Positions 9,087 through 18,105 of a DNA stretch of 36,410 nt are shown here, piece after piece. Both the position numbers and the translations under genes were made by a program. This DNA comes from Endotrypanum monterogeii (taxonomy: Eukaryota > Euglenozoa > Kinetoplastea > Trypanosomatida > Trypanosomatidae), in contig CM007335.1 in NCBI GenBank assembly GCA_000333855.2, forward strand, positions 554,983-591,392, written 5' to 3'. Every line of letters starts with the position of its first letter. Within the stretch, counting starts at the first letter, position 1. The notes below the pieces were generated by a model. The model made no database searches, had not been told where the DNA came from, and saw only the letters and a program-made list of their open reading frames with translations.

Positions 9087-10220
9087 CGGTTACTTGTTAG
9101 TGTGATGACGATGACCCTTTCTTTTATGAAGAGACGCCTAGGCAGACGTTCATCAAGCACACACACACACACACTGGGGGGGAGAGATCAAAAATGAGAG
9201 AGAGGCAGACAGGGAAGAAATGATGCAGCATCAAAGGAGAAATTGCTAGTGGAGCTTCTCCCACTGCACCTGTTGAGCGCTCGAATCGGAGTCAGGGTGA
9301 TAAAACGTGTGAAGGCTGAAACCCTAGTGTTGAAGCGGTATCGACCACCGTGACCCGCAGCACAGCATACATCCTTCCCCTTAGTAAAAGCGAAATGTTC
9401 AGTAGAGCAGAAGACTTGCTGGGTATGAAGGCTGGGCGCGCAGAACCCCGGATGCCCCTCCGCGCCCAGTTTTCCCTCGCCCACGCTGGCACACCAGCGA
9501 TTTGGTGAACGTCTCTGGGATACACGGCAGAGCACCCCGCGGGTTAGGGAGCCTCTTGGCACCCAAACCCCTCATACAGGTTAGTGTGTAAGGTTGAGTG
9601 AATCAGCCCAATGCGAGAAACACCGCACCTATGGAAGCAAACATTTGCTTGCCCCATTACACGCGCCAATAGAGCATCTCCTTGTTGACAATCTACAGCA
9701 CATTTGAGACGATCATCAGTTTTTCGCTAGAGTCATCATCAAACTGAAAACAAACGCTGCTCGATTGTTTTCCTAAATATCAAATATATAACAGTGTAAT
9801 GAAAGATGACTTTTGTCCTTTATAGGAGACAGCGAAATAACTGAGGATTGGCAGTCGAGGCCGCGCTTGCAGGCGACTTCTCTCGCGAATATTGAACGGG
9901 AAAGGAAAAAAAAAACATCCTGTTCGAGCGCAGGGAACACGAGAAGATAAAAGATTGGGAAAAAAAAGGCGTTGAAACAAATGCCAGAATATGTGATGAC
10001 CACCGGATCGGCCTCATCTTTTTCCCATTTTTGATGCGACACGCAAAGTTTTCTTTCATGTGTGCCTTCGGGCTGGGATTGTGAAACGCATTACAAAATG
10101 TCAGAAGCATCAGCAAGTTCCCCACCACCATCACAACAAGGCCCGATACCCCTTCCCCGGCCGACACGTTCTTTCCATCAGCATCTTGGGGGAGTGAGGT
10201 CACATTTGGCGGTCTGAAGC
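9087..10220. other. intergenic spacer
   Basis: No accepted gene in 1.1 kb. It holds a CA repeat (about 9158-9174) and the Psf1 splice signal. Small minus-strand frames at 9188-9562 and 9820-10203 were examined and not accepted. The second has a hydrophobic stretch and is discussed as a finding. Confidence 0.55.
9173..9230 (-). promoter_or_regulatory. candidate spliced-leader acceptor for Psf1
   Basis: On the minus strand a long pyrimidine tract ends in TCTCTCCCCCCCAG, with the AG at 9175-9174, followed by a TG repeat and an 87-nt 5' UTR before the Psf1 ATG. This is one of the best-formed acceptor signals in the window. Confidence 0.6.
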
Positions 10221-10382
10221 TTACCGCACCGACTTTGGCTTGCTCTGGTGACTGGGTGTTTCGTTCTGCTTCTTCACACCAGCACGCTCGTGGTGCCCAT
10301 CTTCGTACTCCATCGCGAGTTGTTCCGCCTTGTCGTAAGGAGTGGTGGTATCATCATTTTCGTTATTCACTTTTGACGGCAT
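10221..10382 (-). CDS. possible small hydrophilic protein (53 aa)
   Basis: This is a 53-codon frame, ATG at 10382, TAA at 10221. The product is charged and low in hydrophobic residues (DKAEQLAMEYEDGHHERAG in the middle), with a basic, Ser-rich end. No family is recognised. A pure pyrimidine tract (about 10388-10407) directly precedes an AG that abuts the ATG, so a trans-spliced mRNA here is plausible. It lies in the same orientation as its neighbours, between presenilin and Psf1, in a gap otherwise unusually long. Against it: the frame is short, it stays open upstream without ATG to about 10520, and a splice acceptor touching the start codon is unusual. It could equally be part of a UTR. Confidence 0.4.
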   Translation of the reverse strand: MPSKVNNENDDTTTPYDKAEQLAMEYEDGHHERAGVKKQNETPSHQSKPKSVR

Positions 10383-11046
10383 CTTCGAAGGAGGGAGAGG
10401 AGGGAGGGACGTTGATAAGTGTTTTCTTTTGCTGTTATGATGCAAGGCGGCAGGAAAGATAAGAAACTCTGAGCGACTTGAGAGTGTGTAGCTGTAGTAG
10501 TTAATATGCAAACGGGGCAATGTACAGGAGTAAGTGACAGCGATATCAAACGGAGGACGGGAAAAGAAAGGAAGTGAAAAGAGTCATCAATGATATAGTG
10601 CACAATGACAGAGCACCAGGTCGTAAATCCAGTTGGTAAGCACCAACTGGATTGGATACACAGAGACTGAAAAGAAGCTGGAGGGAAAAATATATATTTT
10701 CTTCTGTCAACAGAATTAACGGTTGCCGAGTTCAGTGGCAAAAGGCGATGAAATGACCGTGCAACGGAACCGGTTTCACGTTAGCTGATGGTAGAAAGGC
10801 GCGACGTCACCGTCTTCACGGAGTCTGTCCACCACCATAACTCTTCGTCTTCCCACGTCCTGTAATACACCAACGAATAATTTGGTGTAGGTCTTGCAGA
10901 GCAGTTGAATATATCCAACAGTTTTCAGTGGTTTAGTGCAGGGAGAACGTACCAATGGGTTGACTCGACGTGCGCGCTCACGCAACGAGCACGAAGCGTG
11001 CCAACGAACAGAGAACCAACGCAGCGAAAGGAGCAAATAGAGATAA
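10383..11046. other. intergenic spacer
   Basis: No gene supported. It is purine-rich on the plus strand around 10385-10410 and 10550-10585, i.e. pyrimidine-rich on the transcribed sense strand, and otherwise featureless. It presumably contains the presenilin 3' UTR. Confidence 0.6.
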
Positions 11047-12132
11047 TTATAACAGCAGCAAGTTATGGCTAACAAACATGCTCAGTGACTCCACAAGCAG
11101 TCTGCAAAGCACAAAAACAGCAATGGACAGGAAAATGGAGCATGGCAGAGCTGGCAGCGCGCGCATCGAGTTACGAAAAAGCAACAAACAAAGCAATGTG
11201 CCCACCATGCCCGACAAGATGGCTACGAGGGAGAAGCCCCAGGATATAAAGCTGGAAAGTGAGGCACGAGCAACGAGAAGGCTATAAAATATAAAGTCGC
11301 CAAGCCCCAGCTTGAAGGGTTCAGCGTGCTGAGCCGTCGAAACGAAGCCTTCGGTCATCGTCTGAGGCGTGGGGTGTGTTGCTGTTGCTGCAGTCGCACG
11401 CGCCAAGTCCTGTTCCGTACCTTTGGAAATGGGTATGACGCTGTGTGCGCTATCGTAGACGAACCCAGGGATGGGTTCATTGCGTTCCAGCGCCACCTTG
11501 ATTAAGCGATGGAGTGGACCCTGCCGCCAGAGAACCGCAATGATATCATACGTGGCGATGCAAATTAGCAACGCCCATGTGGTCCATCCTGGCAGTGCTG
11601 TCAGCGACCACGCAATCAAAATAGAGGCGATGACCAAGTACACCTGGGCCACCATGGGGTGGGAGTAGTAAAAAAGGGTGATGAGTCCAACCGCCCCAAA
11701 GTTCCACACAAATATGCCCATGGACATGACGTTGTAGGGGATTTGATAATACGTGCAGAACAAATCCAGCCAAATCCACACCAGCATGAAAAACATCGAC
11801 ACCGCTGAAAGAGCCAACCAACCATACAAGAGAAACTGAAGATGAAAATAATAGAGCACAACAATTGTAAACGTAACGGCCACAACACACACAACGACAA
11901 TAATCGCTGCCAGCACCGCATACAGAAATTTTTCAACGACATTCGCAGCAAGGTTCTCGTCCACCACCACAGAAATAGGAGGCGCCTGGCTATTCACGTA
12001 AATTGGCGACAGACACGAAACGCTCCACACTACAGCCAGTATGGTGACTGTCACTGGCACGATGAGCGATACAAAGCGGGTGCCCACACCATGTGAAAGA
12101 CGAGCGTCATCTAAAAGTGCTGCACCCGACAT
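11047..12132 (-). CDS. presenilin-like intramembrane aspartyl protease
   Basis: This is a 361-aa polytopic membrane protein of the presenilin family (A22A). In other eukaryotes such proteins are the catalytic subunit of gamma-secretase, cleaving single-pass membrane proteins within the bilayer of ER/endosomal membranes. Both catalytic signatures are present: YD at Tyr195-Asp196 (CIATYDIIAVLW) and GLGD at residues 276-279 (KLGLGDFIFYSLL). The PAL motif is at 327-329 (RALPALPCSI). Multiple hydrophobic segments flank a hydrophilic loop at about 205-272 between the two Asp helices, shorter than in human presenilin-1. I chose the ATG at 12132; the frame is open 60 nt further upstream but without ATG. 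No other gamma-secretase subunits are visible. Confidence 0.93.
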   Translation of the reverse strand: MSGAALLDDARLSHGVGTRFVSLIVPVTVTILAVVWSVSCLSPIYVNSQAPPISVVVDENLAANVVEKFLYAVLAAIIVVVCVVAVTFTIVVLYYFHLQFLLYGWLALSAVSMFFMLVWIWLDLFCTYYQIPYNVMSMGIFVWNFGAVGLITLFYYSHPMVAQVYLVIASILIAWSLTALPGWTTWALLICIATYDIIAVLWRQGPLHRLIKVALERNEPIPGFVYDSAHSVIPISKGTEQDLARATAATATHPTPQTMTEGFVSTAQHAEPFKLGLGDFIFYSLLVARASLSSFISWGFSLVAILSGMVGTLLCLLLFRNSMRALPALPCSIFLSIAVFVLCRLLVESLSMFVSHNLLLL

Positions 12133-12255
12133 TGCGCACGGCAACGATACACAAAGTCCGATGTGCCAAGCACTGGCTACGACAGGAGGCAAGCAGTTAG
12201 CAATTTATCCAGACGGTAAAGTGTAGGTCTCACATTGAGTTGAACGCATACACAA

Positions 12256-12297
12256 CTAAAAAGAAAGTAAACCTCTGAAAAGTAGAGGGCAACAAGC

Positions 12298-12300
<3 letters not shown>
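12256..12300 (-). promoter_or_regulatory. candidate spliced-leader acceptors for presenilin
   Basis: On the minus strand two tracts follow each other: one ends in CTCTACTTTTCAG (AG near 12276-12275), the next in TTTACTTTCTTTTTAG (AG at 12257-12256). Either gives a 5' UTR of about 125-145 nt to the ATG at 12132. A further pyrimidine tract lies beyond the TG repeat. Confidence 0.55.

Positions 12301-12342
<42 letters not shown>
12301..12342. repeat. (TG)21 microsatellite
   Basis: An uninterrupted TG tract on the plus strand (CA on the transcribed sense strand) in the spacer upstream of presenilin. It is the longest dinucleotide repeat in the window. Confidence 0.97.
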
Positions 12343-12343
<1 letters not shown>

Positions 12344-12815
12344 AATGAGGTAAAGGTGGGGGGAGAAAGCCAAAAAGCTTACGTGCACTCTAAGAAAAGA
12401 TAGAAAAACGAAGTGGACGAAGTCAAAGTGAAAAAAATCAAGGAGACACGCAATGCGGATAAGCTGATGTGCACGATGCAGCATTGCTCGCCTTACCCTG
12501 AGAGTCAGAGGCTCCCATGGAGCGGCGTCGCACGCACGCACGCACGACGACGACGGGTATGCACTCTCGAGAAGCGTTATAAGAAAGAAACGATATCAAC
12601 CTCGAAAGAACCCCTCGGTGAGAAATCGAGGACACTCTTCAACATCACAATATAGCACTCAGAGCATCAAGCATCGTGTATGCATCTGCAGTCGATGGCA
12701 TCAGCTCATCGTGGAGCTGAGATCTGCGTTCATTTTCTTTTTCAATTTCCTTTATTACACCCCACTTTCATGGTATATAGAGACAAGTATTAGCGTATTG
12801 TGAATAAGACTTTTT

Positions 12816-14065
12816 TTACGGCTGAGCAGAATGAATAGAAACCGGATTTTCTGTGGTGATGCGAGACTCGTCGAGCAGCGGAGATGTGGAGGCATTACTA
12901 TCCATGTGCTTACGCCGCTTGTTGGAGATGTGACGCTTCTGCGTTGGATCGAAGCCCTCTCCGGGCGATTCGGGAAGCGACCATGTGGGTGTAGGTAACA
13001 GGTAGTCCTCAGGAACCATACTAGCAGCACGCACGGGGTCTCGGATGATGGTGTCGAACTTGTCGTAGTCGATCCAAGTGTGCACCACGCCATCCACAAC
13101 GAAGCGCCGATGAACCAGCAAGACGCAACCGGAATGTTCGTGTACACTTGCCACGGTGTACTGCGTTCCATCGCCAATTACATTGCAAAGCTGTTGAGCA
13201 AATGATTTCATTTTGGCCCACGAGGGAACGTTCTTGATACTAAGAATAGTGTTGTGGTTGCCCGTGAAAGCCGGCGTAAGGCGCTTGATTTCGATGAAGT
13301 GCGGCTGACCTCGATCAAACAATCTTTGTACTCGGGGAGATTTTCTGGCTCCATGTTGAAACCGTCAATCATTGTGAGTCGGAAGACGGTGCGGTGCTTC
13401 TTTTCTCGCATGTTGTGCACGCTCTCGTTGAAGCGCTCCCAGTAGTCTGGCAGCACCGGGCGGTCAAGAATCTTCATCGTTTTCTTGTTTGGAGCATCTA
13501 CGCTCAAGTAGAGCTGCGTAACCGGTGCCAGGGAGCGAATGGCATCGGGGAACTGTCCGTTGTTCACGAGGAAGGAAGATATCGATTTGGCGTGCAGCAG
13601 GCGAAGAAACTCGTTCACGTAGGGGTATATGATCGGCTCACCGACAAGAGATAGAGCACAGTGACGAGGAGTCAGCGCCTCCTCAAGAGCCTCATCGGTA
13701 ACCCCAGGCATCCCACGCACACCATTGATTAAGGCCTGGTGGCTTGATATCATACCCTCCACAACATCCTTAGGCTCGTCCACCATCCACTTCCACTCCG
13801 CTGCCGTGGGGTTCGTGTTCAGGCGCCAGCAAAAGACGCAGTTGTTCGCACACGCCATGCTCGGGGTTGCCTCCATGCACCGATGTGATTTAATCCCGTA
13901 CATGGTCCACTTGTAACACCCACCCCGCCCCCGCATCATCGACTTTTGCCAGCGGCAGAGCTTCACTGCACTGTGAGTTCCGACAAGGGAATACATTTTA
14001 CCCAACGCCTCCCGCCGCTTCTCAGAGAGCATTGGACGGCAACCAGTGCCACTACCCTTCTGCAT
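12816..14065 (-). CDS. TYW1: tRNA wybutosine-synthesizing protein 1, short form (TYW1S-like), with apparent frameshift
   Basis: TYW1 is a radical-SAM [4Fe-4S] enzyme that condenses N1-methylguanosine-37 of tRNA-Phe with pyruvate to form the tricyclic 4-demethylwyosine. The first frame (ATG 14065) carries the cluster-binding CX3CX2C as CANNCVFCW (Cys72, 76, 79) and the GEP motif (SLVGEPIIYPYV). The second frame (13322 to the TAA at 12816) carries the C-terminal TYW1 part, including HFIEIKRLTPAF, ASVHEHSGCVLL and HTWIDYDKF. The frames meet at a TTT run (minus strand; plus 13317-13319), near residue 249; one missing base explains the break. With it, the protein would be about 416 aa. There is no flavodoxin domain, as in archaeal TYW1 and the short kinetoplastid paralogue reported for mitochondrial tRNA-Phe. 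Real mutation or assembly error cannot be told apart here. Confidence 0.9.
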
Positions 14066-14799
14066 TTTGTTGATACCTGAGGACGTATATCAACACCACC
14101 CTCGGGTAAAGTACAGCAGCAGCAGAAGCGAAAACGAGGACCACACGAGGAGTCCACAAAGGTGCTGGGAAAAAAAAAGTGAGTATTGTGTGAGCGTGAA
14201 GGCGTGAGTGGATGTGAAGGACAGATGACCATTATGAACAAGTGAAAAAAAAAAGAGGAGAGGGGAATATGGTGCGAGGGAAGCAGAGATACTCTCTAAT
14301 TTATAAATGGAATCTTGACATTAAAAATACAACAACGGAATCGATGCCACCGCAAGGTATGAGATGAACGCACAGAGCAGAAGCGCGCGTTGCTGCAGCC
14401 CTGTCTCCACTTTCTGCTTGACCGCCCACACTCGATACAAGGGCATTTCTTTTTTCTCAACTCTTTGTAGGTGTGCCATAGAGGCATAATGTGCACACAA
14501 GAGCTACAACAAGTATCGTCTTCGTGTGGGCAACGCAATCGCGTCCTAGACAGGCACAGTTCTGTACAGCAATGAATCTATGTGCACGCGCTCCGCTAGG
14601 GCAGAGAGGGGGGCCGCGTGAGCGCGTGAAAGAAAAGAAAGACAAAAAAGTGCTCCCCAAAAAAAAGCTGTGTATTCGGAGACGGGGGGGGGTATAAAAA
14701 ACCTAAACGAGCTGTTATCCCCCCCCCACTTTCGCCCTCTTTGAAGCAGCACGGCAGTAAGGCGTAGACGTCTTCTCTTTTTCTTTTTCGCCACTCACT
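14066..14799. other. intergenic spacer
   Basis: No gene supported. Beside the TYW1 splice signal it holds poly-A, poly-G and poly-C runs between 14640 and 14730. Small frames on both strands overlap each other and have compositions driven by these runs. Confidence 0.6.
14164..14180 (-). promoter_or_regulatory. candidate spliced-leader acceptor for TYW1
   Basis: On the minus strand a T9 run is followed by CCCAG, with the AG at 14166-14165, about 99 nt upstream of the TYW1 ATG at 14065. This is a textbook polypyrimidine/AG pair. Confidence 0.6.
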
Positions 14800-15468
14800 T
14801 CAGGGGGAATGGAGCAAGTATACAGCGCGCACCGAATTATTCCGCAGAAGAGCACCGTTCGGTGGTCGTTTTGGTGGTGCTTTCACGATGGGAGCGCTAA
14901 GCTGCGTGGAGGTCAACCACCTCGACTGATGAACCCGGAAGCTCTCGGGGGTGCATTGGGGGTGCTCTAGCATATGCACACAATGCGCCGTAGCCAGCTT
15001 GTGCCTTGACAAACCTTGAATATGCGAAGAAGCACGTCGCTCTGACGGAGATGTATCATACGTCAATTTTTCTGCAGGACCATGGGACTTCGTAGCCGCA
15101 GAGTGTGGGATGCTCCAGCTAAGCGCAAGCTGCACCTCGGTCAGACCTGTAGTAGCATCAATCGCCTGTGCACCGTACTTGACTCTGGTAGACCCACTGC
15201 AAGATGATTTTACACCTTGGCCGGCGTCAATGTAGTCGCTACGGGTGGCATCTAGCGCCAAGGGTGTTGTCCCGTGCCAGAAGGGGAGAAAGTCTGAACC
15301 TCCTGCGAGTGCGCGCACCCTCGCCCGCTTCGCTTGCTCGACAGACCTCAGCGTCTTCTTGGTTTCGAAAGGGGCTGGATTGCCGCGGAAGTCTAGTTTG
15401 GTTCGCTCATTCAACCACTGCAGCTTTGCCAACGTTCTTTCTTGTGTTTCCCGCTCCTCCGGATTCAT
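14800..15468 (-). CDS. conserved hypothetical protein, 222 aa
   Basis: This is an uninterrupted frame from the ATG at 15468 to a TGA at 14800. The N-terminus is charged and probably helical (MNPEERETQERTLAKLQWL). The middle has an even, soluble-protein composition with conserved-looking segments such as GGSDFLPFWHGTTPLALDA. There is no signal peptide or membrane segment. The last 30 residues are Pro/Arg-rich. I do not recognise a family. Short Trp/Pro/Tyr-containing segments in an otherwise disordered protein would suit a microtubule-associated or axonemal protein, but this is a guess. Strand, spacing and coding-like composition agree with its neighbours TYW1 and the kinase. Confidence 0.7.
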   Translation of the reverse strand: MNPEERETQERTLAKLQWLNERTKLDFRGNPAPFETKKTLRSVEQAKRARVRALAGGSDFLPFWHGTTPLALDATRSDYIDAGQGVKSSCSGSTRVKYGAQAIDATTGLTEVQLALSWSIPHSAATKSHGPAEKLTYDTSPSERRASSHIQGLSRHKLATAHCVHMLEHPQCTPESFRVHQSRWLTSTQLSAPIVKAPPKRPPNGALLRNNSVRAVYLLHSP

Positions 15469-16009
15469 TGCATCAAGGGGCAGCGAGGCGGGTCAATCTA
15501 AATATATGAAGTGGTGATTCAGGCACAGAACAATGGAGTGAATTCGAGTGCCAAATCAGTCGCCGTAGCTTTTTAACGTCTGAAGGGTACACCAAGCAAG
15601 TAAATATATGGCAGTATGTTTTTTAACAGTTTATACAGGTTTAAGAGTACGAGAATACTTGTATGCATGGTGTACTGTCCGTATTAGAAACGGCGAAGCA
15701 GCCCACTGCCCCCTCTTGATTATGCCCGTTACTATGCATCAAGCAAGCCGGAAGAACGAGTGGTTTGGGCTCAATTCGCGGGAAGGAGCATCCCTAAAGG
15801 AAAATGCAAAAGCAGAAGCTCGTTGAAAGACTGGAGCTTCAATATCTGCATTATTCAACGTGTCATATCCCTTGATATTTTTCCTTCGAGTAAAATAGAA
15901 GTCCATTGCAAGTAGAACGTTCGATGCTATATCGGTATGCCAACACACGATGGTGTACTGAGTAGAAAGATAGAAACCGGGAAGCAGACTAGCAGCGCGT
16001 TGCAGTCCG
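15469..16009. other. intergenic spacer
   Basis: About 540 bases without a supported gene. Short ORFs of 60-70 codons on both strands have no features. No strong pyrimidine tract is visible just upstream of the 222-aa gene. Confidence 0.55.
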
Positions 16010-17167
16010 TTATGTAGTCACACTGTCTAAGGATATGGCACATGGTGTGCAAACATAGCGAGGATCTCTTCGCCGGGTTTCCGGAATAGCCCGGAGGGCT
16101 GCAATACATGAACCACAAGTGATACGGCCGCAGTTGGGGCAAAATTGCCTCCTGCATAGAAGTCCAAATGAGCGGCTGCACAACATGCACGCCGAAACGC
16201 TGGCCTCGTCTACCCACGGTGTCTCCCGCAACCAAAAATCAGCCACGTTTTGTTTCGCAACAGCAGAGAGGTTTACAGGTGCCAAAAAGGGGTGACGCTT
16301 GATGTCTCCCATGCCAATCCGTGTCTTTGGGTCTTTCGCCAGTAGCTTTCGAATCAGATCCTTCGCGTCTGGGTCTATGTTATCGGGAAACTCTGGCTCC
16401 TTTTCAAGGATAGTCTTGATGAGCAAGTACTGTGTGGGTGCATCGAAAGGCCGCCGGCCAACGAGCATCAAATACAACACGCAGCCGCAACCCCAGTAAT
16501 CAGAGGCACAACAAGTATAACTGCTTTCAAGTATTTCAGGAGACATGTAATAGGTGGTTCCGCAGAAGGTTTGCGCTCGGCCGTTACCTGCTTCTTCCTC
16601 TGTCGCTTTGTCGTTTGCAGAGTCACACACGACAGCCGTGCCAAAATCAATAAGGCGGATATGTTTGTCAGCAGTGAGCATTATGTTTTCTGGCTTGATG
16701 TCGCGGTGTATCACCGTCAAGGGCTTCATGGAAGCACCGCTTGGGTCAGATTTACTCTTTTTCTCGCCGTAATGGAGATAGAAGACAGCGGAGAAAAGCT
16801 CAGCGATAGCGTGGCGTGCCGCCTCGAGAGGGATGTGCCCCCACCGCTCAATACGCTTTAGCAGCTCTCCCCCTTCGCACAGCTCTGTCACATACAGCAA
16901 ATCCTCCGTGGTCTGCATCGAGGCGTGAAACTTGACAATGTTGGGGTGTTCACACATGAGCAGCATTCTTGTTTCTCGCCTGGCCACCTCAGCCATGCGA
17001 GTACGCTCCTCATCCGTTGGGGCGTCGAGAATCGATCGCTTGGAAATAAACTTCACCGCATACCGGACGTTTGTCGGCTTGTATAAGCCGATGATCACCT
17101 TGCTAAAGGCCCCGGTGCCAAGCGGTGGGCCGAACTCAAAGTCCGCCGCTGCCATCTTGACCGGCAT
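16010..17167 (-). CDS. PDK1-like AGC protein kinase with C-terminal FYVE-related zinc finger
   Basis: This is a 385-aa serine/threonine kinase. The start is taken as the ATG at 17167; the frame is open upstream to 17389 but without ATG. Kinase residues are complete: glycine loop GTGAFSKV (17-24), Lys39 in YAVKF, HRDIKPEN (154-161), DFGTA (174-178), and a PDK1-like activation loop with FCGTTYYMSPE (201-211), followed by the DYWGCGC region. After the C-lobe, residues 318-376 form a C4-C4 cross-brace finger: a PWVD start, then Cys327/330, 343/346, 351/354 and 373/376. This matches the FYVE layout, but the basic RHHC core is replaced by RRQFC. PDK1 elsewhere uses a PH domain to bind 3-phosphoinositides; here the finger may take that membrane-targeting role. 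That is inference. Confidence 0.92.
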   Translation of the reverse strand: MPVKMAAADFEFGPPLGTGAFSKVIIGLYKPTNVRYAVKFISKRSILDAPTDEERTRMAEVARRETRMLLMCEHPNIVKFHASMQTTEDLLYVTELCEGGELLKRIERWGHIPLEAARHAIAELFSAVFYLHYGEKKSKSDPSGASMKPLTVIHRDIKPENIMLTADKHIRLIDFGTAVVCDSANDKATEEEAGNGRAQTFCGTTYYMSPEILESSYTCCASDYWGCGCVLYLMLVGRRPFDAPTQYLLIKTILEKEPEFPDNIDPDAKDLIRKLLAKDPKTRIGMGDIKRHPFLAPVNLSAVAKQNVADFWLRETPWVDEASVSACMLCSRSFGLLCRRQFCPNCGRITCGSCIAALRAIPETRRRDPRYVCTPCAISLDSVTT

Positions 17168-18105
17168 TTTCTTACTTTGCGCACTTTTCTGTGGCACTGC
17201 TTGTTTTCTTCTACTAAAGCCACTTGCGTGTTCCGCGCGAGGAATGGGGAAGACCCAATGAAGATCGTGGAGTGGCACTACTTTGATGTGGGCACAGAGA
17301 GCTGCAACTCTGCGTGTGCTTTTCCTTGTCCCCACTCCCTTTGTGGAACGTTGAGATTCGAAAACCGCCTGCGAACGAGTGACCCTCAATGGAGGAAATC
17401 ATGCGTTCCCGGAGAAGCAGGGAAAGGGAGACGAAAAGTGAAATGGGCAAACAGAAAATGAAGAGAGATAGCATATATAGTGGGGAATAAGCACCAATGC
17501 ACGCCTTTTGAGAGAGATGGGTAGTCAGGAGCCCCAGGAGGTCCAGCCAAAAGTTGTGGCCTTGGGGACACGAACCCTTAAGCGTAAACACGGTAGCGCC
17601 AGTAAAATCTGAATCGTAGAATTCTCCCCCACATTTTACGCGAGTAGATTGCAAGAACGACTTCGACGCGCAGACTCCTGGATGTCAACGCAGGTCCCGC
17701 TTTTCACTAGCTACCTACTTTACCTGTAAAAGGCGAGATGCATTCTGTGCAGTTCTGCTGCCTATGATCTCAAGCACAGAAGAGAAGGTAGATGAGAAAC
17801 AGATGAGTGAGAGGTTCTAGCATATTGTGGTCTGTCTTGGCAAACGAGGAAATCGTGTAGACCGTCACACGCGAGGGGGAAATAAATCAATGCTGGATGA
17901 TACAGATATCATACAAATAAAACCCCAAAACAAATAAATCTATATCTGCCGACTTTCCACTTCTATGACGAGGACAATCGCATCCACATACTTATCTGGA
18001 GATGCCAAAAGAATGGCACCCGGACAGCGCTCCCCAGGTGTCGACTGCGAAGGGTACAGACGTATCTTACTCCCCAGCAGACGATTTTCGGCAAAGAGCT
18101 CACTC
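17168..18105. other. intergenic spacer between condensin subunit and PDK1-like kinase
   Basis: No supported gene in about 940 bases. On the minus strand a pyrimidine-rich block (about 17400-17465) lies roughly 250 nt upstream of the kinase ATG, with an AG at 17386-17385, a reasonable acceptor. The remainder is presumed condensin 3' UTR. A 146-codon frame (17214-17654) runs through the pyrimidine block and is not accepted. Confidence 0.55.
17385..17465 (-). promoter_or_regulatory. candidate spliced-leader acceptor for PDK1-like kinase
   Basis: The minus-strand pyrimidine block includes TCTCCCTTTCCCTGCTTCTC. The AG in TTGAGG at 17386-17385 follows, about 218 nt before the ATG. Inferred from pattern. 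Confidence 0.4.

Larger units (their letters stand above)
12133..12815. other. intergenic spacer with a TG repeat and splice signals
   Basis: No gene supported. It contains a (TG)21 tract and, on the minus strand, pyrimidine tracts on either side of it. The part near 12815 is the presumed TYW1 3' UTR. Short frames on both strands run through the repeat and are not accepted. Confidence 0.6.

Noticed and set aside
9188..9562. 124-codon minus-strand ORF upstream of Psf1
   Set aside because: It crosses the strong pyrimidine-tract/AG acceptor of Psf1 and has a Cys/Arg/Ser-rich composition without any motif.
10200..10240. Possible cis-intron donor (GGTAAGC) at the end of the 53-codon ORF
   Set aside because: Cis-introns are extremely rare in trypanosomatids and I find no convincing acceptor in frame with the hydrophobic segment.
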